From Streptomyces violaceusniger Tu 4113 (GTDB lineage Bacteria; Actinomycetota; Actinomycetes; Streptomycetales; Streptomycetaceae): 64,000 bases of DNA. Location of the stretch: positions 930,001 to 994,000 of the forward strand of contig NC_015957.1 in NCBI RefSeq assembly GCF_000147815.2, given 5' to 3'. The position numbers were made by a program, and so were the translations under genes. Position 1 is the first letter of the stretch, and every line of letters starts with the position of its first letter. Under the pieces are notes generated by a model, which was given only the letters and a program-made list of their open reading frames with translations, had not been told where the DNA came from and made no database searches. Below, in pieces: positions 51,986 through 60,652 of the stretch.

Positions 51986-53184
51986 CGGACGAGCACGGCC
52001 CCGGGCGGGCCACGGCGGGGTTCCACGAGGTCTACGGCACCGAGCCCGGCGGCGTCTGGGCGGCGCCGGGCCGGGTCAATCTGATCGGCGAGCACACCGA
52101 CTACAACGACGGCTTCGTCATGCCGCTCGCCCTGCCCCACACCTGCCTGGCCGCCGCCACCCCGCGCACCGACGGGGTGCTGCGGCTCCACTCGGGCGAC
52201 GCCCCGGGCGGGACCGTCGAGCTGCGGGTCGAGGAGCTGGCGCCGGTCGCGGGCGGGACCGGCGGCGGCGACCGCGGCGGCTGGGCGGCCTATCCGGCCG
52301 GAGTGGTCTGGACGCTGCGCGACGCGGGGCTGCTGACCGGCGCGGCCGGCGGTGCGGACCTGTACTTCGAGTCCACCGTGCCCACCGGCGCCGGGCTGTC
52401 GTCGTCCGCCGCGCTGGAGGTGGTCACGGCCACCGCGCTCAGCGACCTGTACGGGCTGGAGATCACCCCGGGGCGTATCGCCCAGCTTTGCCAGCGCGCG
52501 GAGAACGTCTTCGTGGGCGTGCCCTGCGGGATCATGGACCAGATGGCGTCCGCGTGCTGTACCGAGGGACACGCCCTGTTCCTCGATGCCCGTGATCTGA
52601 CCCAGCGCCAGGTGCCGTTCGACCTGGCGGCCGAGGGGCTGCGGCTGCTGGTGGTGGACACCCGCGTCAAGCACGAGCTGGGCGACGGCGCCTACGCGAA
52701 CCGGCGGGCCGCCTGCGAGGCGGCCGCCGAGGCGCTCGGGGTGCCGGCGCTGCGCGATGTGCCTTTCGAGGGGCTGGACGCGACGCTCGCCCAGTTGGAA
52801 CGGCTGGGCTACGACGCGACCACCCGGCGGCGGGTGCGCCATGTGGTGACCGAGGACCGCAGGGTGGAGCAGGTCATCGAGCTGCTCGACGTGGGGGACA
52901 CGCGGTCCATCGGACCGGTGCTGACCGCCGGGCACGCCTCCTGCCGTGACGACTTCGAGATCTCCTGCGCGGAGCTCGACCTCGTCGTGGAGTCGGCGAA
53001 CGCGGCGGGTGCGCTCGGGGCGCGGATGACCGGCGGCGGCTTCGGCGGCTCGGCCATCGTGCTGGTGGCGGAGGCGGATGCGGAGGCGGTGGGCAAGGCG
53101 GTGACCGAGGCGTTCGGCGCGGCAGGCCACGGCGCTCCGCGGATCTTCCCGGCGGTGCCCAGCGCGGGGGCGCGACGACTGTAG
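51982..53184 (+). CDS. galK: Galactokinase
   Basis: 400 residues, GHMP kinase. The galactokinase signature [19 protein letters not shown], the ATP-binding [25 protein letters not shown] and C-terminal [14 protein letters not shown] are all intact. Phosphorylates galactose at C1. GTG at 51982 overlaps the galE stop, with GGAGGGAG upstream. Last gene of galTEK; its stop lies in a tandem repeat. Confidence 0.95.
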   Translation: MTDEHGPGRATAGFHEVYGTEPGGVWAAPGRVNLIGEHTDYNDGFVMPLALPHTCLAAATPRTDGVLRLHSGDAPGGTVELRVEELAPVAGGTGGGDRGGWAAYPAGVVWTLRDAGLLTGAAGGADLYFESTVPTGAGLSSSAALEVVTATALSDLYGLEITPGRIAQLCQRAENVFVGVPCGIMDQMASACCTEGHALFLDARDLTQRQVPFDLAAEGLRLLVVDTRVKHELGDGAYANRRAACEAAAEALGVPALRDVPFEGLDATLAQLERLGYDATTRRRVRHVVTEDRRVEQVIELLDVGDTRSIGPVLTAGHASCRDDFEISCAELDLVVESANAAGALGARMTGGGFGGSAIVLVAEADAEAVGKAVTEAFGAAGHGAPRIFPAVPSAGARRL

Positions 53185-53237
53185 CCGGACGGGGTGCGGC
53201 GGCTGCAACCGGGCGGGGTGCGACGGCTGTGGCCGGC
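53172..53237 (+). repeat. 24-bp tandem repeats at the galK stop codon
   Basis: GCGACGACTGTAGCCGGACG... at 53172-53195, a second unit 53196-53219, and a partial third to ~53237. The galK stop TAG (53182-53184) is inside unit 1. Confidence 0.8.
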
Positions 53238-53586
53238 CGTCGCCACCGGCCCCCTGATCGCTTCTCGGATCGTTCTCGGTAAAACTTCGCGGCTCGTGGA
53301 TCACTCAGTCCCCAAGAGCGAACAAGAAACACACAGTGAACAGCCGAGAACAGTCAGTTTCGCCAATCCGCTTCCTATATGAGACCACGGCCTTACTCTG
53401 AGTACAGCGTCGGTGGGGGCCGACGCTTGTTCAGGGGGCGAGACAGTCAGGTACGACGCCCGGGGCGGGGTAGCAATCACAGCACGGCGGCGGCCGTGCG
53501 GGTTGCGGTGACCTTGCGCCGGGCGCCGTACCCGCACTGTTTCTCGGTGTATCCGGAATCTTCATCCGGCGACTGGGGGGTTGTCC
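53238..53586. other. Long leader/promoter region of the LuxR regulator
   Basis: No gene is seen in ~350 bases. The part 53260-53400 is unusually AT-rich for this chromosome (AACAAGAAACACACAGTGAA, CTTCCTATATGAG) and probably contains promoters. A weak inverted repeat CCGGAATCTTCATCCGG lies near 53550-53566, just before the ribosome site. Confidence 0.45.
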
Positions 53587-54441
53587 GTGGCACGTATTCG
53601 GGTTCTCGTGGTTGACGACCATCGTATTTTCGCCGAGTCACTGGCCGCCGCCCTCGCGGCGGAACAGGACGTGGACGTGGCGGCGGCCGGTAGCGGCCCG
53701 GCGGCGCTGCGCTGTCTGGAGCGCGCCGCGGCGGAGGGGCGCCGCTTTGACATTCTGCTGGTCGACGCCGATCTGGGCGCGGCCGCCGACGGCGCGGGGC
53801 CACCGCTCCCGGTGCCGGCCGAGGTGGCCTACGGCGGGGCCAACGGCACGCCGCACAACGGCATCCACGGCGGACCGCACAGCGGGCCGCACGGCGGCCC
53901 CGCCCGGGCGGTGAACGGCCGGGTGGCCGACGGCATATGGCTCGTCGGCGCGGTCCGCTCCACCCAGCCGGGGGTGCGCACCGTGGTGCTGGCCGAGCGC
54001 GACGATCCGCGCCGCGCGGCGGTGGCGCTGCAGGCCGGGGCGTCCGGCTGGGTCGCCAAGGACTGCTCACTGGTCCGGCTGCTCGCGGTCATCCGGGGGG
54101 TGCTCCGGGAGGAGACCCATCTGCCGCCCGCACTGCTCACCGGCGTCCTGCGGGAGCTGACGGCCGCCCGTAAGCACCGCACCGAAAGCGAGCGCCTGGT
54201 CGAGTCGCTGACGCCGCGTGAGCGGGAGGTGCTGCGCTGTATGGTGGCCGGGCTCGGCCGCAAGGCCGTCGCCGAGCGGCTCTTCCTCTCCCCGCACACC
54301 GTCCGCACCCATATGCAGAATGTGCTGGGCAAGCTGGGCGTGCACTCCACGCTGGCGGCCGTGGCGCTGGCCCGGCGCGCCGGTGTGGGCCCGGTCGACC
54401 TAGCCGGGGAGATTGTCGAACGGGGCGGTCAACTGGCGTAG
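53587..54441 (+). CDS. LuxR-type orphan response regulator with Gly/His-rich insertion
   Basis: 284 residues. Receiver domain starts VARIRVLVVDDHRIFAESL and keeps the phospho-acceptor Asp60 (FDILLVDADLG) and Lys in GWVAKD. An insertion of ~40 residues, Gly/Pro/His-rich with HGGPHSGPHGG repeats, sits between the third beta strand and the next helix. C-terminal LuxR HTH: LTPREREVLRCMVAGLGRKAVAERL, HTVRTHMQNVLGKLGV. GTG 53587 follows a run of G. No kinase nearby. The 3' end overlaps the converging marR gene by 42 bases. Confidence 0.88.
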   Translation: MARIRVLVVDDHRIFAESLAAALAAEQDVDVAAAGSGPAALRCLERAAAEGRRFDILLVDADLGAAADGAGPPLPVPAEVAYGGANGTPHNGIHGGPHSGPHGGPARAVNGRVADGIWLVGAVRSTQPGVRTVVLAERDDPRRAAVALQAGASGWVAKDCSLVRLLAVIRGVLREETHLPPALLTGVLRELTAARKHRTESERLVESLTPREREVLRCMVAGLGRKAVAERLFLSPHTVRTHMQNVLGKLGVHSTLAAVALARRAGVGPVDLAGEIVERGGQLA

Positions 54442-54897
54442 CAGCGCGGCCAGTTCGGCGCGCTGGGCCTGGGAGAGCTCGGCCAGAATGGCGTGCTCGT
54501 GGTCCAGCAGTCCGGCCAGTGCCTGATCGGCGCGGTCACGCCCCTCGGCGGTCAGCCGGACCAGCACACCGCGCCGGTCACTCGGGTCGGGCCCCCGCTC
54601 GACCAGCCCCTTCTTGGCGAGCCGGTCGATGCGGTTGGTCATAGTGCCCGAGGTGACCAGGGTCTGGGTCAGCAACTGCCCGGGGGAGAGCTGATACGGG
54701 GGCCCGGCCCGGCGCAGCGAGGTCAGGACGTCGAACTCCCAGGGCTCCAGATTGTGCTCGGCGAAGGCGATCCGCCGCGCCCGGTCCAGATGGCGGGCGA
54801 GCCGGCTGACCCGGCTGAGCACTTCCAGCGGTTCCACGTCGAGGTCGGGGCGTTCCCGCCGCCACGCCGCGACCAGCCGATCGACCTCGTCCTCCAT
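54400..54897 (-). CDS. MarR-family transcriptional regulator
   Basis: 165 residues with the winged-helix MarR domain: EFDVLTSLRRAGPPYQLSPGQLLTQTLVTSGTMTNRIDRLAKKGLVERGPDPSDRRGVLVRLTAEG. ATG at 54897. Divergent from a methyltransferase gene with a strong dyad between them, so autoregulation and control of that operon are likely. Confidence 0.92.
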   Translation of the reverse strand: MEDEVDRLVAAWRRERPDLDVEPLEVLSRVSRLARHLDRARRIAFAEHNLEPWEFDVLTSLRRAGPPYQLSPGQLLTQTLVTSGTMTNRIDRLAKKGLVERGPDPSDRRGVLVRLTAEGRDRADQALAGLLDHEHAILAELSQAQRAELAALLRQLTAPFDNLPG

Positions 54898-54930
54898 GGC
54901 GATCAGTGTAGTGGGTCTGTCGACATGAAG

Positions 54931-54948
54931 TCTCTTGACATCAAGAGA
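54931..54948. promoter_or_regulatory. MarR-type operator
   Basis: TCTCTTGA-CA-TCAAGAGA, a perfect 8-bp dyad with the TTGA/TCAA core commonly bound by MarR proteins, 33 bases before the marR start and about 80 before the methyltransferase ATG. Confidence 0.72.
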
Positions 54949-55028
54949 TATCGTGGGCAACGGTAAGGCACCGGGACGCGCAGCAGTCACGCCGCCCCGT
55001 ACCGACCGTACCCACAGGGGGACCGACC

Positions 55029-55853
55029 ATGACCACCGCACCCAACTGGGATCCCCGGCAGTATCTGCGCCACGCCGGCCACCGCACCCGCCCCTTCCTC
55101 GACCTGCTGGCCCGCGTCCCCGAGCTGCCCACCGGCCCCGGCCGCCCGCCCCGCATCGCCGACCTGGGCTGCGGCCCCGGCAACGTCACCGTCCTGCTCT
55201 TCGACCGCTGGCCCGACGCCCATGTCACCGGCCTGGACAACTCCGCCGAGATGCTCGCCGAGGCCCAGCCCGTCGCGGGCCCCACCACCGGCGGCGGCCG
55301 CCTCGACCTGCGCCGTACCGATGTGCGGGACTGGGCGCCGGACGAGCCCTACGACCTGATCGTCTCCAACGCCACCCTCCAGTGGATCCCCGGCCACCCC
55401 GACTCCTTCGACACCTGGCTGGCCGGACTGCGCCCCGGCGGCACCCTCGCCTTCCAGGTCCCCGGCAACTTCACCGCGCCCAGCCACACCCTGCTGCGCG
55501 ACCTGTGCGACGCCCCCGAGTGGCGCGACCGCCTCGCCGACCGTGTCCGCGACCCCGCCTCCGTCCTGGAGCCGACCGAGTACCTGGAGCGCCTGGCCGC
55601 CCTCGGCTGCGAGGTCGACGCCTGGGAGACCACCTATGTGCAGGTCCTGACCGGCCCCGACCCCGTCCTCGACTGGGTCAAGGGCACCGCCCTGCGCCCG
55701 GTCCTGACCGCCCTCGCCGCCGACCCGCCCGCCCGCGACCGCTTCCTCGCCGCCTACGCCGCCCGCCTCCGCGACGCCTACCCCTCCGGCCCCCACGGCA
55801 CGGCCTTCCCGTTCCGCCGCATCTTCGTCGTGGCCCGCACGGCCCAGCGATGA
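55029..55853 (+). CDS. Trans-aconitate 2-methyltransferase-like SAM methyltransferase
   Basis: 274 residues. The N-terminal WDPRQYLRHAGHRTRPFLDLLARV is typical of Tam proteins; SAM motifs IADLGCGPGNVT, VTGLDNSAEML, DLIVSNATLQWIPGH follow, then a helical C-terminal region. Likely methylates trans-aconitate, a spontaneous inhibitor of aconitase, though other small acids are possible. The stop overlaps the VOC gene (ATGA). Confidence 0.88.
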   Translation: MTTAPNWDPRQYLRHAGHRTRPFLDLLARVPELPTGPGRPPRIADLGCGPGNVTVLLFDRWPDAHVTGLDNSAEMLAEAQPVAGPTTGGGRLDLRRTDVRDWAPDEPYDLIVSNATLQWIPGHPDSFDTWLAGLRPGGTLAFQVPGNFTAPSHTLLRDLCDAPEWRDRLADRVRDPASVLEPTEYLERLAALGCEVDAWETTYVQVLTGPDPVLDWVKGTALRPVLTALAADPPARDRFLAAYAARLRDAYPSGPHGTAFPFRRIFVVARTAQR

Positions 55854-56227
55854 TCACGGCCCTCGACCACGTCCAGCTCGCCGCCCCGCCCGGCAGCGAG
55901 CCCGCGCTGCGCGCCTACTACGGCGAGGCACTCGGCATGACCGAGATCCCCAAACCGCCCACCCTGGCGGCACGCGGCGGCCTGTGGTTCGGCTGCGGCC
56001 CGGTCCAACTGCACCTGGGCATCGAGCCGGGCTTCCGCCCCTCCCGCAAGGCCCACCCGGGCCTGCGGGTCGTCGACATCCACACCTTCGCCGCCCGCCT
56101 CACCGCCCACGGCGCCCCGGTCCTCTGGAACGAGGAACTGCCGGCCCACCACCGCTTCTACTCCGAGGACCCGGTCGGCAACCGGCTCGAGTTCCTGGAG
56201 CCGATGGGATACCACCCGATCGGATGA
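55850..56227 (+). CDS. VOC-family (glyoxalase-fold) protein
   Basis: 125 residues: ALDHVQLAAPPGSE opens the fold, FGCGPVQLHLGIE and the terminal FYSEDPVGNRLEFLEP carry the His/Glu metal-ligand positions. A single-domain glyoxalase/bleomycin-resistance-like protein. Translationally coupled to the methyltransferase gene; both probably under the MarR regulator. Confidence 0.88.
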   Translation: MITALDHVQLAAPPGSEPALRAYYGEALGMTEIPKPPTLAARGGLWFGCGPVQLHLGIEPGFRPSRKAHPGLRVVDIHTFAARLTAHGAPVLWNEELPAHHRFYSEDPVGNRLEFLEPMGYHPIG

Positions 56228-56393
56228 TCGGCTGGGGATTGGCCGTGACGGGCCTCTGCGGACGCATAGCGTCACGGCGTCGCTTGTGCCGTCGGGGATC
56301 CAGACCTTGCGGCGGTGGATGACGTCTCCGCCCTGGTAGGCGGCATAGCGGCCGTCCGCGAGGTGCACTGTCAGCGCGAGCGGCGTCCAGGCC

Positions 56394-56657
56394 GTCTTCG
56401 AGGTGGTCTCACCGGGGCGGGAAGCCCAGTCGCGCGACAGGGAGCGCAAGCGTCGGGCGTACGCCCGCGCGGGCATCCCGCTCTACGTCCTGATCGACGA
56501 CTTCGACGGTGACGGGACGATCGTCGTGCTGACCGACCCCAACCCCGACAAGGCCGTCTACGCCGACGAGCATCGCGTCCCGTACGGCACCGACGCCGCC
56601 ATTCCCGACGGCCCCGCGAAGGGCTTCGTCATCGGGGACGCGATCATCAGGCCGTGA
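56394..56657 (+). pseudogene. Uma2-family (DUF820) nuclease fragment
   Basis: FEVVSPGREAQSRDRERKR, then RRAYARAGIPLYVLIDD and a C-terminal strand-rich region correspond to the latter half of Uma2/PD-(D/E)XK-like proteins, starting at the conserved EVVSPG. The N-terminal half is absent and the upstream 56228-56393 contains no matching frame, so it is a remnant. Confidence 0.65.
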
Positions 56658-56660
56658 CCG

Positions 56661-57794
56661 TCAGGCCGTGACGGTCAGGCGCGTGCCGGTGCGGGCCGAC
56701 TCCTGGACGCGGTCGAGGAGTCGGTGGCGGGCGGCCGCATGGGCGAAGTCCGGGGTGAGGTGGGTGCCCGTGGTGAGGTCCTCCAGCAACTGGGCGTAGG
56801 CGTACGCCACGTTGTACGCGGTCTCGGTCGAGCGTCCGGCGAACCGCGGGAGCCGCTCGTACGAGGCGGGAACGGGAAGCTCGGTCAGCCCGGTGTCGGA
56901 TCCGCGGGCGCCATGGAGAGTGACCCGGTCCATCCACAGGGCGGCGGAGTCGGCCTTGACCACCAGATCGCCCTCGGTGCCGTTGATCTCCCAGTGGAAG
57001 TCGGTGGCGCGGGAGGTGCCGCCCCGGAAGTGGAGGGCGGCCACCGCGCCCGACTCCAGCGCCCCGGTGACCGCGATCTGGTCCTCGGCCGTCATGGTCG
57101 CGGTCCGCCCGCTCGGCTCGTGTGTCACCTGGGGCCGGAGGGTCGCCGTCGTGGCGGCGACATCGGTGAACTCTCCGAGCACCATGGCCAGCGCGTCGAC
57201 GGTGTGGCCGAACGGGATGGACAGCAGCGTCGCGCCATTGGCCCGGTCCAGCAGATAGTCGCCGCCGTCGCGGAACGTCGGGCCCCAGCCCCGACCCGAG
57301 CCCACCACGGTGGTGGACAGCACCCGGCCCACATAGCCCTCGGCCACCAGATCGCGCAGATAGCGCACCGGCGGGGCGGAGCGGGCCTGGAGACCCACCG
57401 CCGTGCGCACCCCCTTGGTCTTGGCGAGCGCCGCCAGTTCCTCGGCCTGCGCCAGGTCGGTGCCCAGCGGCCACTCGCTCAGCACCGGCTTCCCCGCCTC
57501 CAGGGCCGGCACGATCAGCTCACGGTGGTGCGGCACCTTGACCGTCACCACCACCAGGTCGACCTCCTCGCTCCGGGCGAGTTCCGCGGCGCTGCCGAAG
57601 GTCAGCGGCACGCCGAACTTCGCGCCCGCCGCGCGGGCCGACTCCTCGCTGCTCGCGCTGAGCGCCCGCAGCTCATAGCCGTCCAGGGCGGCCAGCGCGG
57701 GAACATGGGCGCGGGCGGCCCACCCGCCGTTCGCACTCAGGCCGACGATGCCGACGCGGACGGGGGTGCGGGGACCGGAAGCCGATGAGGGCAT
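56661..57794 (-). CDS. Gfo/Idh/MocA-family NAD(P)-dependent oxidoreductase
   Basis: 377 residues. N-terminal Rossmann VRVGIVGLSANGGWAARAHVPAL, the VVVTVKVPHH strand and the EAGKPVLSEWPLG motif (here with W in place of K-P) are followed by a C-terminal substrate domain with DGGDYLLDRANGATL and GHTVDAL. Acts on a sugar or similar ring alcohol. ATG at 57794 with GGAG upstream. The upstream ATPase gene reads 58 bases into it on the same strand. Confidence 0.88.
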   Translation of the reverse strand: MPSSASGPRTPVRVGIVGLSANGGWAARAHVPALAALDGYELRALSASSEESARAAGAKFGVPLTFGSAAELARSEEVDLVVVTVKVPHHRELIVPALEAGKPVLSEWPLGTDLAQAEELAALAKTKGVRTAVGLQARSAPPVRYLRDLVAEGYVGRVLSTTVVGSGRGWGPTFRDGGDYLLDRANGATLLSIPFGHTVDALAMVLGEFTDVAATTATLRPQVTHEPSGRTATMTAEDQIAVTGALESGAVAALHFRGGTSRATDFHWEINGTEGDLVVKADSAALWMDRVTLHGARGSDTGLTELPVPASYERLPRFAGRSTETAYNVAYAYAQLLEDLTTGTHLTPDFAHAAARHRLLDRVQESARTGTRLTVTA

Positions 57795-58366
57795 GACAGA
57801 GCTCCTTCGGAGGAACACGCGGAACGCGCGGGAAGGACACCCAACTTAGCCGAGTGTTCGCAAGGCGTCGAACACTGGTTGGCATCTCCGGCTTTCGTGA
57901 CCGCTTCCTGCGGAGGTTTCGTTCCCATGACGACCTCGGCCCATACGGTCAGTCCCTCGCGGGAGCGTCGTTCACCCCAGCGGTGCGCCAGCACCGCGAC
58001 CATGAACAGACCGCGGCCGTGCTCGTCGTCTCCCTCTGGCAGGGCGGCGACCGGGATGTCGCCCGCGCCCTCATCGGTCACGGTGACGACGGCCGAGCGC
58101 CCGGCCCGCGCGAGCGTGACCGCGACCGAGCGGCTGGCGGTGTGTTCCAGCGCGTTGGCGGCGAGTTCGCTGACCACGGTTTCCAGCGCCTCCGTGGTCT
58201 CCCTGGCCAATCCCCATGAACGCGCCGTCCCGACCACATGCCGACGAGCCGCGGACGCGGAAGCGAGATCGCCGCCGGGCAGCGTCCACAGACTGAGCGC
58301 CTGTGGTCGCGTGGCGCTGCCGAGGGCGGCACCGACCGCCTCAAGAGATGCGGCGCACTGGTCCAC
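57737..58366 (-). CDS. RsbW-like ATP-binding protein (AbaA-cluster type)
   Basis: 209 residues. A GHKL ATPase domain: VVSELAANALEHTAS (N box), VTVTDEGAG (G1), EHGRGLFMV (G2), as in anti-sigma factor serine kinases. GTG at 58366 has GGGAG six bases upstream. The ~60-residue Ser/Pro/Ala-rich tail runs into the next gene and is unusual; the domain ends near residue 150. Proteins of this type occur in WhiJ/AbaA-like clusters with HTH and DUF397 genes, as here. Confidence 0.82.
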   Translation of the reverse strand: MDQCAASLEAVGAALGSATRPQALSLWTLPGGDLASASAARRHVVGTARSWGLARETTEALETVVSELAANALEHTASRSVAVTLARAGRSAVVTVTDEGAGDIPVAALPEGDDEHGRGLFMVAVLAHRWGERRSREGLTVWAEVVMGTKPPQEAVTKAGDANQCSTPCEHSAKLGVLPARSACSSEGALSCPHRLPVPAPPSASASSA

Positions 58367-58856
58367 GACCGGCTCCCTTGATGCGCATACCGGAGAGCCA
58401 CACCCCGGCGAGATGGGCGAGCGCGGCGGCGACGGCCTCGCACAGCTCGTCGCCGTCGGTGGGTGAGCGGGCACGCCGTGACCGGTTCCACGATCCAGCG
58501 CCGCCCGCAGGCGGCCCGGCGGCCGGCGCGGAGATTCGCCAGGGGTGACGGCCACCGCATGGCGCCGGAGGCGACGCAGCGCGTGCCGGTCAGCGGCGGC
58601 CAGCTCGCGAGCAGCCGGGCGGCGCGAGGAATTCGACCGTCGCCCGCAGGGGCACTTCCAGTACGAGCCCGAGGGCCGTGCCGCCCGCTCGCAGCCGTTG
58701 CAGGGCGACTGCCCCGATCGTGCCGGTCACTCGCGTGACGTCCCATGCCGTGCCGATGGGCACCTCCGCCGCCCGCCCGGTTCGCCAGGCCCACTCGACG
58801 TCGGATAACCGGGCTCCGGCGGCGACGGCCAGTGCGGTGGGGGTGTGCGGTGTCAT
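58341..58856 (-). pseudogene. Conserved hypothetical gene with two frameshifts
   Basis: From ATG 58856 (GGGAG upstream) the frame reads MTPHTPTALAVAAGARLSD... to ATVEFLAPPGC and stops at 58590. A shifted frame continues WPPLTGTRCVASGAMRWPSP to RRWIVEPVTACPLT, and a third continues TDGDELCEAVAAALAHLAGV to GPVRRIS and a stop at 58341. The three segments read as one continuous protein of ~170 residues. Either a pseudogene or two sequencing errors. Overlaps the ATPase start by 26 bases, as coupled genes would. Confidence 0.7.
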
Positions 58857-58957
58857 GGGCAGCAGCTCCCTTGGGGGAGTTGGCGGCGGGCATTTCACGG
58901 GAAGCGTGCCATGGGAATCCCATGAAGGTCTCGACGGTGAGGGAAGTTCATTAATGT

Positions 58958-58973
58958 GAGTGACTGGTCACTC
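58958..58973. promoter_or_regulatory. Operator-like dyad upstream of the HTH gene
   Basis: GAGTGAC-TG-GTCACTC, a perfect 7-bp inverted repeat, next to an AT-rich TTCATTAATG (58947-58956) in the region between the frameshifted gene and the WhiJ-like regulator. Confidence 0.5.
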
Positions 58974-59040
58974 AAAGAGGCTGACGCAGCTCAAGTGCCG
59001 CATACGCTCGCCGCGTTGATCAGCCGGAAAGGGGCTGCCG

Positions 59041-59913
59041 ATGACCGCTACACAGACAGGTCCCGCTGGGCGCATGCAGATCGCCCGTGGACTGATCTCC
59101 CTGCGCGAGCGATGCGGGTTGACGCAGGTACAGGTCGCCGAACGCGCAGGCGTCAGCAAGACAACGGTGAGCCGGTACGAGATGTGGCAGGACCGCGCCC
59201 GTATCCGCTGGGCCACGGTCAAGGCTCTGGCCGATGCCTGCGAAGCATCCGTGGAGGAGCGGGAGGCCCTGGTCCAGGTGGCCAAGTCGCAGACCGAAGG
59301 CTGGTGGGTGGGCAACAGTGCGGTGCCGGAGTGGCTCGACCCGTTGGTCTCCTTCGAGCATGAGGCGGAGTACGAGCACCTGTACGCCAACACCGTCATC
59401 CCCGGCCTGCTGCAAACCAGGGACTACGCCTGGGCGGTCCACCAGGCCCGAGAAGTCCGGAGCCCGAACGACGAGATCGAGCGCATGGTCGACGCCCGCA
59501 TCCAGCGGCAGGGCATTCTCGCGAGAGACCCAGCGCTGCACTTGTGGGTGGTGCTGGACGAGGCGGTGCTTCGGCGCGATGTCGGAGACCGTGAGGTGAT
59601 GGCCCAGCAGATGGCGCACCTGCATGACATGGCCGGGGAGCCCAACATCGAGATCCAGGTGCTGCCCTTCAGCGCTGGAGCGCATGCCGCCGGAGCCGGT
59701 CACTTCGTCATCCTCGGCCGGAACGACGAACGAAACCCCCTCAATTCCATGGCCGTCGTCTATATCGAGATGCGCCGCCGTGGCCTGTACCTCGATGAGG
59801 CCGAGGAAGTTGCTGCCTATAAGTTGACCTTCGACTACCTTCGTTCTCAAGCGGCTGACACCTCGGCCTCGCTGCGGCTGCTGGCCAAAGCCAGACAGGA
59901 GCTGACCTCATGA
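59041..59913 (+). CDS. WhiJ-like XRE HTH regulator with DUF5753-type domain
   Basis: 290 residues. The HTH is LISLRERCGLTQVQVAERAGVSKTTVSRYEMWQDRARIRWATVKAL. The C-terminal ~200 residues carry the DUF5753 pattern: FEHEAEYEHLYANTVIPGLLQTRDYAWAVH, LHLWVVLDEAVLRR, IEIQVLPFSAGAH and VVYIE. These regulators pair with a small DUF397 protein encoded immediately downstream, as here. Roles in development or toxin-antitoxin-like control have been proposed. Confidence 0.9.
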   Translation: MTATQTGPAGRMQIARGLISLRERCGLTQVQVAERAGVSKTTVSRYEMWQDRARIRWATVKALADACEASVEEREALVQVAKSQTEGWWVGNSAVPEWLDPLVSFEHEAEYEHLYANTVIPGLLQTRDYAWAVHQAREVRSPNDEIERMVDARIQRQGILARDPALHLWVVLDEAVLRRDVGDREVMAQQMAHLHDMAGEPNIEIQVLPFSAGAHAAGAGHFVILGRNDERNPLNSMAVVYIEMRRRGLYLDEAEEVAAYKLTFDYLRSQAADTSASLRLLAKARQELTS

Positions 59914-60116
59914 CCGAGCGCATATCCCTCACGACAGCCTGGTTCAAGAGCAGCTACAGCGGCGGGGAGGGCAATGAGTGCGTCGAGGTCGCGGACCTCC
60001 GCACCCACATCGCCGTCCGCGACTCCAAGAACACGACCGGCCCCGTCCTCACCTTCCCCGCCGACGCCTTCGCCTCGTTCGTCAGCGAGGTGAAGGCGGG
60101 GCGCCGGCGCGACTGA
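59910..60116 (+). CDS. DUF397-family small protein
   Basis: 68 residues: WFKSSYSGGEGNECVEVADL, VAVRDSK-type core (IAVRDSKNTTGPVLTFPADAFASFV) and VKAG end, all DUF397 hallmarks. The ATG overlaps the stop of the HTH gene (ATGA), the standard pairing. Thought to bind and antagonise the partner regulator. Confidence 0.93.
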   Translation: MTERISLTTAWFKSSYSGGEGNECVEVADLRTHIAVRDSKNTTGPVLTFPADAFASFVSEVKAGRRRD

Positions 60117-60126
60117 GGCCGGCCGC

Positions 60127-60585
60127 TCAGCGGGTCGCCACGTTCACCACGCCCCCGCTCAGCGCCAGCAGCAGAATGACGCCGGCCCCCGGGGCGGCCA
60201 GATACGGCAGGAGGGCCAGCGTGGCCAGCAGGCAGTACGCGGCGGCCACCCAGGACAGCAGCAACTGGGCCTCCTGTGGCCCGTAGCGGTTGAGCCGCAC
60301 GACGAGTGCCATGATCACAGCCGCCCACAGGGCGGCCCGCGGCTCACCGAGGGAGACATGGTCGTACAGGTCCACGGCGGGCTGGTACCAGTCCGTGTCG
60401 GCCAGCGAGCCCGCGAACTCGACCATGCCCTTCAGATAGCCGTGCGACGTCATCGACGTCGCGTCCTTCAGGTCCGCGCGCACCCACTCCGTGATGCCCA
60501 GCATCGTCAGGCCAAGCGCATGACAGACGCCTGGCCCCACGGCCACCGCCCTCCGACGCGCCTCGGACCGATCCCCCGTACTCAT
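60127..60585 (-). CDS. Putative membrane protein, unknown
   Basis: 152 residues with likely membrane helices at ~95-110 and ~118-150 (WVAAAYCLLATLALLPYL, GVILLLALSGGVVNV) and a weaker hydrophobic stretch near 20-35. ATG at 60585 follows a G-rich ribosome site. No recognised domain. Confidence 0.65.
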   Translation of the reverse strand: MSTGDRSEARRRAVAVGPGVCHALGLTMLGITEWVRADLKDATSMTSHGYLKGMVEFAGSLADTDWYQPAVDLYDHVSLGEPRAALWAAVIMALVVRLNRYGPQEAQLLLSWVAAAYCLLATLALLPYLAAPGAGVILLLALSGGVVNVATR

Positions 60586-60652
60586 GCGATGGATCCCCCT
60601 CCCCCTGGGCCTCCATCATCCCCGCAGGGGGACGCGCGGACCAGCCCCGGGA

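Noticed and set aside
56315..56512. Small gene upstream of the Uma2 fragment
   Set aside because: Frames in 56228-56400 have no ribosome site or family resemblance.
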